DNA from: DATLED01 sp963750255
GTDB taxonomy: Bacteria > Actinomycetota > Acidimicrobiia > Acidimicrobiales > CADCTF01
NCBI GenBank assembly: GCA_963750255.1
Contig: CAVVPZ010000006.1
Span: 620,001 to 684,000 of the forward strand
Direction of reading: 5' to 3'
Length of the DNA stretch: 64,000 nucleotides
This document shows, one piece after another, positions 44,272 to 52,722 of this stretch. The first letter of the stretch is position 1. Each line of letters starts with the position of its first letter. The position numbers and the translations under genes were made by a program. The notes under the pieces were generated by a model, which saw nothing but the letters and a program-made list of their open reading frames with translations, was not told where the DNA came from and ran no database searches.

Positions 44272-45177
44272 GCGCGACTGTTCTCCGCACTCCCGACGAC
44301 CGATTCGCGAACTTGCCCGGATACTCCTTCGCCCCGAAATACCGTCGACCTCGCCGACGGCGGTGTGCGCATGCACTACATCGATGAGGGTCCGATCGAC
44401 GGCGAGGTCGTGCTCATGCTCCACGGCGAACCGTCGTGGTCGTACCTCTACCGCAAGATGGTCCCGGTCATCACGGCCGCTGGCTACCGAGCGGTCGCGC
44501 CCGACCTCATCGGCTTCGGTCGATCCGACAAATTGAGCCCTCGCACCGAGTACACCTACGAGCGGCACGTGGGCTGGGTGCGGTCATTCGTCGAAGCGCT
44601 CGAGCTCGCGGACATCACCCTCGTCGGCCAGGACTGGGGTGGGCTGCTCGGTCTGCGTCTCGTAGGCGAACATCCCGAGCGGTTCGCCCGGGTGGTGGCG
44701 GCCAACACGTTCCTGCCCACCGGCGACGGCACGCCGAGCGACGCCTTCCTCAACTGGCAGCGCTTCAGCCAGTCGGTTCCCGAAATGCCGATCGGCGGCA
44801 TCATTCAGGGGGCCACGGTCAGCGAGTTGCCGCCCGAGGTGGTGGCGGCGTACGACGCACCGTTCCCCGACGAGTCGTTCAAGGAGGGGGCGCGCCAGTT
44901 CCCGGTGCTCGTCCCCACCTCGCCCGACGATCCCGCCGCCCCGGCCAACCGCAAGGCATGGGAGGTGCTCGAACGCTTCGACCGCCCGTTCCTCACTGCA
45001 TTCAGCGACGGCGACCCCGTCACCGGTGGCAATGACATCCCGCTCCAGCGCCGCATCCCGGGCGCCGCGGGTCAGCCCCACACCACGATCATCGGCGGTG
45101 GTCACTTCCTCCAAGAGGACAAGGGCGAGGAGTTGGCCGCCGTCGTGGTCGACTTCATGCGCTCCACGGCATCGTGA
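44268..45177 (+). CDS. Haloalkane dehalogenase-like alpha/beta hydrolase (frameshifted near start)
   Basis: About 300 residues after repair. The nucleophile Asp is followed by Trp in LVGQDWGGLLG, the nucleophile elbow of haloalkane dehalogenases (DhlA/DhmA subfamily). HGEPSWSYLYRKM supplies the oxyanion hole, and GGGHFLQED contains the catalytic His. Translation probably starts at GTG 44268, overlapping the LLM stop, reading TVLRTPDDRFANLPGYSFAP. At 44340-44344 one extra base shifts the frame; the +1 frame continues VDLADGGVRMHYIDEG. A start at 44365 would lose the N-terminal strand. It should hydrolyse a C-halogen bond or a related ester or epoxide. Confidence 0.78.
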
Positions 45178-46572
45178 GCAGTCGACTCGAAGGCAGCGAG
45201 TGGGCGACCGGTCGAGCGGGCCTGGTCGAGGAGGGCGACCGGTTGCTGGCCCGCTTGCCTGAGTTGCTGAGCGAGGCCGCCGAGCGAGCTGACGAGATCA
45301 TCGGGACGTCGCCCCTCGATGCCCGCTCGATCGTGCGGTTGGCCCGGCTGGCCGGCATCGCCGCGCCAGACCTCGTGCCTGTGCTGAGGAGCCGCGACGC
45401 CGAGACGATCGTGCCCGTCCTCGCCAAGCTCGCTCTGCGGGGCGGGCCGACCTACGTGAAGCTCGGCCAGTTGGTTTCGTCGACCCGCGGTCTGGCACCG
45501 ACCTGGGTCGCCGACGCGTTTGCCGGTTGTCGTGACGCGGTGCCGCCGGCGCCGGCCGCGGCCATCGCCGACGTACTCGAACGGTCCGGCGTTCGGCCCC
45601 ACCTGCGGTCGTGGAACGCTCGTCCGATGGCATCGGCCTCGGTGGCCCAGGTGCATGAGGCCGTGCTTGACGACGGCACCGAAGTCGTTCTCAAGATCAG
45701 GCGCCCGGGGATCGTGGGAGTGGTGGCCGCTGACGCCGCCTACCTGCTGCCCATTCTGCGACTCGTGCAATCGCGAAACGAGAGGGTTCGACTGGCCAAC
45801 CTCTACGGCACCCTCGACCTCATGTTGCGGATGTTCGCGCAAGAGGCCGACCTCCGCCTCGAGGCCGCGTCGATCGTCGAGATGGCGCTCGCCTTCGAGC
45901 GGGCCTCGCTCGACGTGAAGATCCCCGTGCCGATCCCCGGACTCATCACCAAGCGGGTGCTGGTCATGGAGCGCATTCAGGGCGAGTCAGCCGCCGTCGA
46001 CGGCGTCGTCTCGTCATACGGCCATGCACCGGTCGAGCTGGTGCGACTTGCGGTGGCGGGCGTCCTCGAGACGACGATGGTCGACGGGATCTTCCACGGC
46101 GATCTCCACCTCGGCAACGTGATGGTGACCCCTGAGGGCCTCGCGCTCATCGATTTCGGCATCGTCGGTCGACTCACGCCGCAACAGCGTCTGGCTCTGC
46201 TCGCGCTCCTGCAGGCCGCGCTGTCGGAGGATCGCCACGGCATCATCCGTGCGCTGCGCGACTTCGGCGCGCTCCCGCCTGACGTCGACGTCGATGCGTT
46301 CTTGGCCCAGCTGCCGGAACAGAGGACCCGCGAGGAGCGCGAGGCGATGCGCGACGGCCCCGACAGCCGGGAGGTCATGCAACAGCGGTTCAGTGCCATC
46401 GTTCGTGCCCTCAGCGCTGTCCAACTTCCGGATCCCGCCCGAGCTCACCCTCTTCGCCAAGAACCTCGTGTACCTCGGCGACGCCATCCAACGTCACGCA
46501 CCCGAACTCGACATCGAAGCCGAGCTCGGCGACACCGTCACCTCGATCATCCGGCGGGTCGCCGGCAGCTGA
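45174..46572 (+). CDS. ABC1/UbiB-family atypical kinase (frameshifted near the C-terminus)
   Basis: About 465 residues after repair. ABC1/UbiB motifs present: KLGQLVSSTRGLAP (the KxGQ helix), MASASVAQVHEAVL (the Ala-rich loop replacing the P-loop), VVLKIRRPGI (catalytic Lys), FHGDLHLGNVMV (catalytic loop) and LIDFGIVGRL (DFG). The frame shifts +1 at about 46405-46425, after which NFRIPPELTLFAKNLVYLGD continues to the stop at 46572; without this the frame runs on into non-coding sequence. Such proteins influence isoprenoid-quinone biosynthesis or lipid handling. The GTG overlaps the dehalogenase stop. Confidence 0.78.
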
Positions 46573-46580
46573 TCCCGCTC

Positions 46581-46661
46581 GTTGGCGTGGCCCCTCCGGT
46601 CGCTCCAACGCGTGGTTGTGGCCGTGGCGGCGGCCGTTTCGGCCACGGCAACGGGGGGTTT
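46581..46661. repeat. 81-nt double-hairpin element, copy 1
   Basis: Two 29-nt hairpins (46581-46609 and 46618-46646), each with a potential 13-bp stem and 3-nt loop, are joined by 8 nt and followed by a G-tract. It aligns without gaps to 50073-50153 at 63 of 81 positions. It fills the gap between the ABC1 kinase stop and the stop of the convergent ABC permease gene. Confidence 0.75.
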
Positions 46662-46679
46662 GGCAATGGGGATTTAACG

Positions 46680-49219
46680 TCAGACGGCGAGCGCGGCGAG
46701 GACGTCGAGTTTTGCCGCACGGCGGGCGGGGAGGGCGGCGGCGACGAGGCCGCACAGCGCCGCCAGCGCCGCGACCACGGCCAGCTGACCGACGGGAAGA
46801 ACGACGGCGCCGATACCCTGGTCGGCCAGCGAGAGCACCATCGCGGCCCCGAAGAGGACGCCGACCACGGTGCCGAGCGTGGTCCCGAACAGTGCGATCA
46901 GCACCGACTCCCACCGCACCGTGGCGCGGAGTTGGCCCCGGGTCATGCCGACCGCTCGGAGCAGCCCGAGCTCACGCGTTCGTTCGAGAATCGAGAGCGC
47001 CAACGTGTTGGCGATGCCCAGCACGGCGATGAGGATGGCGAGTCCGAGGAGGGCGTAGATGAGCCCGAGCAGTTGGTTGATCTGGCTGGTCTGGGCCGCC
47101 TTGAACTCTGATCGGTCCTGGACCTGCGCAGTGGGGTAGGGGCGCAGCACGTCTGACACCGATGCCTTTGCCTGTTCGATGGTCGAACCCGACGCGACGC
47201 CGATGAGGATCTGGCTGTCGAGTTGCTCGCTGGCGTTGGCTTCCCACGCCGCCTGGCTCATGACGACGTCGCCGCCCAGTTGACGAGTGCGATAGAGCGC
47301 TCGGACGACGAAGGCCTTCGTGCCTGTCTCCTTGAAGGTGATCTCGACTTGATCGCCGAGGGCAAGGCCCTTGTCGGCTGCTCGCCCTTCGCTCAAGGCG
47401 ACCCCGTCGGTTCCGAGGTCGCTCAGCTTGCCGGCCGCGACATTAAGATCCAGGAGCCCTTCGATCTCGGGGCCGACGGCCACGAGCGGACCGAGTACCC
47501 CGTCGATCTCGGCCCCTCCGACACGGATGGAAGCTGATCGCCCCACTTCGGGCAGGGCACTGATCTGTTGGCCGAGCGCGACCGGTAGGCCACCAGCGCC
47601 GAAGTTGTCCGAGCCGACCACGAGATCGGCGCCGAAGCTGCGCTCGATGGTGGCGTCGAGCGACGCCTTGGCCGAGGCCGCGAACACGATGATGAAGACG
47701 ACCAGGCCTACACCGATCATCAGAGCTGATGCCGTGGCCGAGGTCCGGGCGGGGTTGCGGACGGCGTTGTTGCGGGCGAGCGTGCCCGTCATGCCGCGTG
47801 TGGCGGCCACGGGCGCGCCGAGAACTCGGGCGATCGGACCGGCAAGCACAGGGCCGAGGACGGCGATCCCGATGAAGGCCACCGGCACACCGGCGCCCAC
47901 CGCAGCCGCTCCGGCCCCACCCAACAAGGCGGCGGCGATCAACCCGGCGCCGATGGCGGAGATGGCGCCGCCGAGGACGACCCTTCGGGTCGAGTGGTGC
48001 GCCGACTCGATGGCGGTCTCGCGCATCGCTTCGACCGGCGCCACTTTCGCCGCTCGGCGTGCGGGAACCACGGCTGATGCAACGCTGACCACCGTCCCAA
48101 GTCCGAGTCCCACCATGACCGTGCGGGCTGAGACGACGAGTGTCTCGGCCGGCACGTCGATGCCGAAGCCGGCGAGGAGGGCCTTGAGGGCGAGCGCGAA
48201 CCCGACACCGGCAACGACGCCGACGGCCGACGAAACGACCCCGACGGCGAGGGCCTCGAGGAGGATCGAGCCGAGCACTTGTCGGCGGCTGGCGCCGATG
48301 GCCCGGAGCAGCGCAGTTTCGCGGCCCCGCTGGGCGACGAGGATCGAGAACGTGTTGTAGATGATGAAGGACCCGACGAACAGCGAGATGGCGGCGAAGG
48401 TGACGAGGAAGACGCTGAAGAAGGACAGCCCCTGCTTGATGTCGGTCTGGTTCTCGGCGGTGAGTTTCTCGCCGGTCACGACCTCGAGCGTCGACGGAAG
48501 AGCAGCAGAGATCCGCTGTTGGAGCGTGGCCTGGCTGACTCCCTTGTCGGCCACGACGGCGACGCCGTCGAAGCGGCCAGGCTCCGTCAACAACCGCTGG
48601 GCTGCCTCGTCGGTGAACAGGACGTACGACGCGCCCGCCGGGCTGTCGAGTTCGCCGAAGCGGGCGATGCCGACCACCGTGACCGGCACGACGCCGGACC
48701 GCAAGAGGACCGTTGTCTCGGTCCCGATCGTGAGCCCGCCGGCGTCGGAGCTCGCCTTGTCGATCACGACCTCGTTGCCGCTCCGGGGCTCGTGGCCGGC
48801 GAACAACGTGAACGGGTTGAGCCCGTCGATGGTCCAGTTGCCCCCGAAGGTGGGCGGGCCCTGGCCCGAGTTGCCGATCGCCTTCCCGTCGATCCCGACC
48901 AGTTGCGCGTAGGCCTGGATCGAGGGTTCGGCGGCGGCTACGCCGTCGACGGCCCGCACACGGGCCAGCGTTGCCTCGTCGAGCAGCGCCGGCGAGTCGG
49001 CGGGTCCGCCTTGGCGCGGGGGCCCTTCTCGGGGTTCGGCCGGACGTACGCGTCCGTCCCGGCATAGACATCGGCGAAGAGGGCGTCGAATGTCCGCGCG
49101 ATCGTGTCGGTGAGGATGAGGCTGCCGGCCATGAAGGCAACGCCGAGGATGATGGCCATCCCGGTGCTGAGCACGCGCAGCTTGCGGTCGAGGAGCCCGG
49201 CCATCGTGATGCGGATCAC
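46680..49219 (-). CDS. FtsX-family ABC transporter permease (frameshifted near start)
   Basis: About 846 residues after repair, with two FtsX domains. An N-terminal helix (MAIILGVAFMAGSLILTDTI) precedes a large extracytoplasmic domain. A helix group at about 280-440 and a second duplicated half (SADLVVGSDNFGAGG, then LGLAILIAVLGIANTLALSI) give the MacB/LolC-like double layout of actinobacterial peptide or lipoprotein exporters. The GTG start at 49219 overlaps the ATPase stop. One base appears missing in the G-run 49018-49022 (minus-strand C-run): the frame after it reads GGPADSPALLDEATLARV. The substrate is unknown. Confidence 0.78.
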
Positions 49220-49987
49220 TGGTCTCCGAAGTCCTTGAGGTGGTCGATCACGGTCTCGGCCGTCGGGTCCTCGAGTTCCCCCACCACCTTGCCGTCATTG
49301 AGGAAGACGACCCGACCCGGCGTAGCTGGCCGCGACCGGGTCGTGGGTCACCATCACGATGGTCTGGCTGAGCTGCTCGACGGCTTCGGCCATGAAACCG
49401 AGGATGGCGGCCCCAGCCCGGGAATCGAGGTTGCCGGTGGGCTCGTCGGCGAAGATGATCGAGGGCCGTCCGGCCAGCGCTCGCGCCACGGCGACTCGCT
49501 GTTGTTGGCCACCCGACAGCTCGCTCGGCCGATGCGATAGGCGGTCGCCGAGTCCAACCGTTTTCACGATTCGGTCGACCCACTCCCGGTCGACTGCCCG
49601 CTTCCCCAGCCGAGCCGGGAGCACGATGTTCTCGGCCGCCGTGAGTGTCGGCACGAGGTTGAACGCCTGGAAGACAAAGCCGACCTCGTCGCGGCGCAAC
49701 TCGGTGAGTCGTTTGTCATCGAGGCTCGAGAGATCGGTTTCGCCGATGAAGGCCGTCCCCGACGTGAGGGAGTCGAGTCCGGCGACGCAGTGCATGAGGG
49801 TCGACTTGCCCGACCCCGAGGGACCCATGATGGCGGTGAACCGCCCGGCCTCGAAGTCGATCGACACATCATCGAGGGCGAGGACGGAGGTGTCGCCCTT
49901 CCCGTAACGTTTCGAGGCGTTGAGGGCGCCGGCGGCCGCCCGTCGGGGCGGCGCCGAGGCGAGGTCGGCGACCGGAGAAGTGCTCAT
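49216..49987 (-). CDS. ABC transporter ATP-binding protein, LolD/MacB type (frameshifted at 3' end)
   Basis: A protein of about 256 residues. Walker A is MGPSGSGKSTLMH, the Q-loop FVFQAFNLVPTL, the signature LSGGQQQRVAVARAL, Walker B SIIFADEPTGNLDS and the switch His in VMVTHDPVAASYAG. Starting at ATG 49987, the frame breaks at 49310-49324 with one extra base; the shifted frame reads RVVFLNDGKVVGELEDPTAE and ends in TGA at 49216, overlapping the permease GTG. A minus-strand TACGGT 8 nt before the ATG suggests a leaderless start. With the permease it forms an exporter that probably moves lipids, peptides or lipoproteins. Confidence 0.82.
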
Positions 49988-49995
49988 GAGGAGCC

Positions 49996-50001
49996 ACCGT
50001 A
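49996..50001 (-). promoter_or_regulatory. Candidate -10 (TACGGT) of the ABC exporter operon
   Basis: Minus-strand TACGGT lies 8 nt before ATG 49987, with no convincing Shine-Dalgarno. The rest of 49988-50152 holds the double-hairpin element described separately. Confidence 0.45.
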
Positions 50002-50072
50002 GGGACCCGGCCCTCCGGGTGCGTCGGTCGCAGTGCCGATTTGTCGCTCGTCCGCACGGACGACAGACCGAC

Positions 50073-50153
50073 GTTGGGGTGGCCGTTCCGGTCGCCCCAA
50101 CCTCTTCTCGTGGCCGAAACGGCGACCGTTTTGGCCACCGCAATGGGGGTTTT
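50073..50153. repeat. 81-nt double-hairpin element, copy 2
   Basis: The two hairpins lie at 50073-50101 (outer arms GTTGGGG/CCCCAAC) and 50110-50138 (arms GTGGCC/GGCCAC, extended by AAACGG/CCGTTT). Each has a 13-bp stem including G-T pairs and a 3-nt loop. It abuts the valS stop codon on the minus strand, exactly as copy 1 lies 19 nt beyond the permease stop. The least conserved part is the linker, as expected if structure is selected. Confidence 0.75.
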
Positions 50154-52702
50154 CAGGCGGGCTCGAGTTCGACGTGGATCGCTGGGGGCGCGCCGTTGGT
50201 CGACTCGCCGAAGGCGAGGTCGGCCACGTTGCCGGCCTCGGCCAACTCCTGGGCCGCTTGGCGGGCGGCGGCGATCCAGTCGGGCGAGCCGGTGACCTCG
50301 GCTCGCATGATGGCAGTGCGCATCGAGCGTTTCGCCTCGGTCTTGGCCTTGCGGAGCGCGCCCAGCACCTCCGAGGCGGCCGCCAGCACGGCGGGGTCAC
50401 CCTGGTCGGCGAGGTCGGCCTCGTCGGGCCACGACGAGCGATGGATCGAGCCCGCCTCGAACCACGACCAGACCTCCTCGGTCACGTACGGGAGGAACGG
50501 AGCGAAGAGGCGCAGGAGGACCGACAACGCCAGCCGAAGGGTGGCGAGCGCGGACTGGTCGCCGGCGTAGGCGCGGGTCTTGAGCAGCTCGAGTTCGTCG
50601 TCGCAGAATGACCAGAACCGGGTCTCGATGCGTTCGAGCGCCCGGGTGTACTCGTATTCCTCGAACGCGGCCGTCGCCTCGGCGACGGTGGTGCGCCAGG
50701 CGCGGAGGATGGCGAGGTCGAGCGCTGCGGTCGGCACGGCGCCGGGCTCGGGTTGGCCGAGGCCGAGCACGAAGCGGCTGGCGTTGAGCACCTTGATGGC
50801 CAGTCGCCGGCCGATCTTGAACTGGTTGAGGTCGAGCGGGATGTCGGTGCCGGGTCGTCCACCGGCGGCCCAGTAGCGCACGGCGTCGGCGCCGTGCGCG
50901 GCGATGAGCGCGTCGGGGTCCTCGGGGGAGTTGCCGGCCGATTTCGAGAGCTTCTTGCGGTTGGGGTCGAACACGAAACCGGAGATGGCGGCGTGCTTCC
51001 ACGGAACGGCATCGAACTCGAAATGGCTGCGGAGCACGGTGTAGAAGAGCCACGTCCGGATGATCTCGTGGGCCTGGGGGCGCAGGTCGTAGGGGAACAC
51101 CTTGGCGAACAGGTCGGGGTCGTCGACCCAGCCGCCGACGATCTGGGGACTCATCGACGACGTGGCCCAGGTGTCCATCACGTTGGGGTCACCGGTGAAC
51201 CCGCCCGGCTGACCCCGTTGCGAGTCGTCGTAGCCCTCAGGGACGTGCACCGACGGATCGACGGGAAGTCGGGCGGCGTCGGGAGCGATGGGGGTGTCCC
51301 ACCCGACGGTGCCGTCGTCGGCGATCGGATACCACAACGGGATGGGCACGCCGAAGGGGAGCTGGCGGGTGATGTTCCAGTCGCCGGTTAGGCCGTTGAC
51401 CCAGTTCTCGAACCGCACCCGCATGTACTCCGGATGCCAGTCGATCTCCTGGCCGCGGGCCAACAAGGCGTCGCGCAGCCCGGGGTCACGCCCGCCGTTG
51501 CGGATGAACCACTGTCGGTTGGTGATGATCTCGAGCGGGCGGCTGCCGTTCTCCCAGAACTTGACCGGGTGCTCGATGGGCTTGGGCTCGCCGATGAGCT
51601 CGCCCGATTCGCCGAGGAGCTCAACGATGCGCTTCTGGGCCTGCTTCGAGCTCTTTCCCACGAGCTCGTCATAGGCCACCTGCGCCGCCGAGGGGTCGGC
51701 CGCCGGCCAGTCGTCGTCGCCCCATGCCACCGGGAGGAGGCAGCCGTCCGGCCCCATGACGTTGCGCACCGGCAGGTCGAGCTCGCGCCACCACGTGACG
51801 TCGGCGATGTCACCGAACGTGCAGATCATGGCGATGCCCGAACCCTTTTCGGGGTCAGCGAGCCAGTGCGACCGGATCGGGACCCGCACCCCGAAGAGCG
51901 GGGTCGTGACCTCGGTTCCGAACAGGGGTTGGTACCTCTTGTCGTCGGGGTGGGCGACCAGGGCCACGCAGGCTGGCACGAGCTCGGGCCGGGTGGTCTC
52001 GATGTGGATGTCGCCCTCGCCGTCGGCCCGATGGAAGGCGAGGCGGTGATAGGCGCCGGGCATCGGCCGGTCTTCGAGCTCGGCTTGGGCCACGGCCGTC
52101 TTGTACTCCACATCCCAGACCGTCGGGGCCTCGGCCGTGTAGGCCAGGTCGCGTCCGAGCAGCTTGAGGAAGGCGGTCTGGCTGGTCCGCTGGGCTTTGG
52201 CTCCGATGCTCGTGTACGTCTGGCTCCAGTCGACACTCAAACCGAGGCTGGTCCAGAGGTCGTAGTACGACTTTTCGAGTTCGGTGGTGAGCTGCTCGCA
52301 GAGGGCGACGAAGTTGGCCCGGCTGATCGGCTGCTTCTGCTTGGCCTTTGGACCGGGCGGCTCGAGGCCGGCGTCGAATGGCAGGCTCGGGTCGACGGTG
52401 ACGCCGTAGTTGACGCTCACCCGGCGCACCACGTTGAGGCTGTTGTCGTCCCACCCCATCGGGTAGAAGACCTCCTTGCCCCGCATCCTCCAGAACCGGG
52501 CGACGAGGTCGGTGTGGGTGTAGCTGCACATGTGGCCCGCGTGCAGCGTGCCGCTCACCGTCGGGGGCGGGGTGTCGATCGAGTACACCTCGGATCGCTC
52601 TTTCGAGCGGTCGAACCGGTAGGTGCCGTCGGCCTCCCAGCGGGCGGACCACTTGGCCTCGAGGCCTTCAAGGCTGGGTTTTTCGGGGGGAGTGGCCGGC
52701 AT
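50153..52702 (-). CDS. valS: Valyl-tRNA synthetase
   Basis: An 849-residue class I aminoacyl-tRNA synthetase charging tRNA-Val. The HIGH motif appears as TLHAGHMCSYTHTDL and the KMSKS motif as KKLSKSAGN. The editing domain lies between, and an anticodon-binding helical domain follows, with no obvious long C-terminal coiled coil. The signature ETTRPELVPACVALVAHPDD is in the editing domain. The ATG at 52702 is 20 nt from the divergent cysS start. The gene is intact, unlike several neighbours. Confidence 0.95.
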   Translation of the reverse strand: MPATPPEKPSLEGLEAKWSARWEADGTYRFDRSKERSEVYSIDTPPPTVSGTLHAGHMCSYTHTDLVARFWRMRGKEVFYPMGWDDNSLNVVRRVSVNYGVTVDPSLPFDAGLEPPGPKAKQKQPISRANFVALCEQLTTELEKSYYDLWTSLGLSVDWSQTYTSIGAKAQRTSQTAFLKLLGRDLAYTAEAPTVWDVEYKTAVAQAELEDRPMPGAYHRLAFHRADGEGDIHIETTRPELVPACVALVAHPDDKRYQPLFGTEVTTPLFGVRVPIRSHWLADPEKGSGIAMICTFGDIADVTWWRELDLPVRNVMGPDGCLLPVAWGDDDWPAADPSAAQVAYDELVGKSSKQAQKRIVELLGESGELIGEPKPIEHPVKFWENGSRPLEIITNRQWFIRNGGRDPGLRDALLARGQEIDWHPEYMRVRFENWVNGLTGDWNITRQLPFGVPIPLWYPIADDGTVGWDTPIAPDAARLPVDPSVHVPEGYDDSQRGQPGGFTGDPNVMDTWATSSMSPQIVGGWVDDPDLFAKVFPYDLRPQAHEIIRTWLFYTVLRSHFEFDAVPWKHAAISGFVFDPNRKKLSKSAGNSPEDPDALIAAHGADAVRYWAAGGRPGTDIPLDLNQFKIGRRLAIKVLNASRFVLGLGQPEPGAVPTAALDLAILRAWRTTVAEATAAFEEYEYTRALERIETRFWSFCDDELELLKTRAYAGDQSALATLRLALSVLLRLFAPFLPYVTEEVWSWFEAGSIHRSSWPDEADLADQGDPAVLAAASEVLGALRKAKTEAKRSMRTAIMRAEVTGSPDWIAAARQAAQELAEAGNVADLAFGESTNGAPPAIHVELEPA

Positions 52703-52710
52703 GGTCCGCC

Positions 52711-52717
52711 TACGCTA
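52711..52717. promoter_or_regulatory. Shared symmetric -10 (TACGCTA) for leaderless valS and cysS
   Basis: The 20 nt between the two start codons contain one TACGCTA. Read on the plus strand, TACGCT (52711-52716) lies 6 nt before the cysS GTG; read on the minus strand, TAGCGT (52717-52712) lies 9 nt before the valS ATG. Both -35 regions would fall within the opposite coding sequence. Symmetric bidirectional -10 elements are known in bacteria. No ribosome-binding site fits in the gap. Confidence 0.6.
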
Positions 52718-52722
52718 CCGGG

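Noticed and set aside
46434..47111. Read-through of the ABC1 kinase frame past 46572 giving a 645-residue protein
   Set aside because: The conserved C-terminus continues in the +1 frame and stops at 46572; the read-through part is antisense to the ABC permease.
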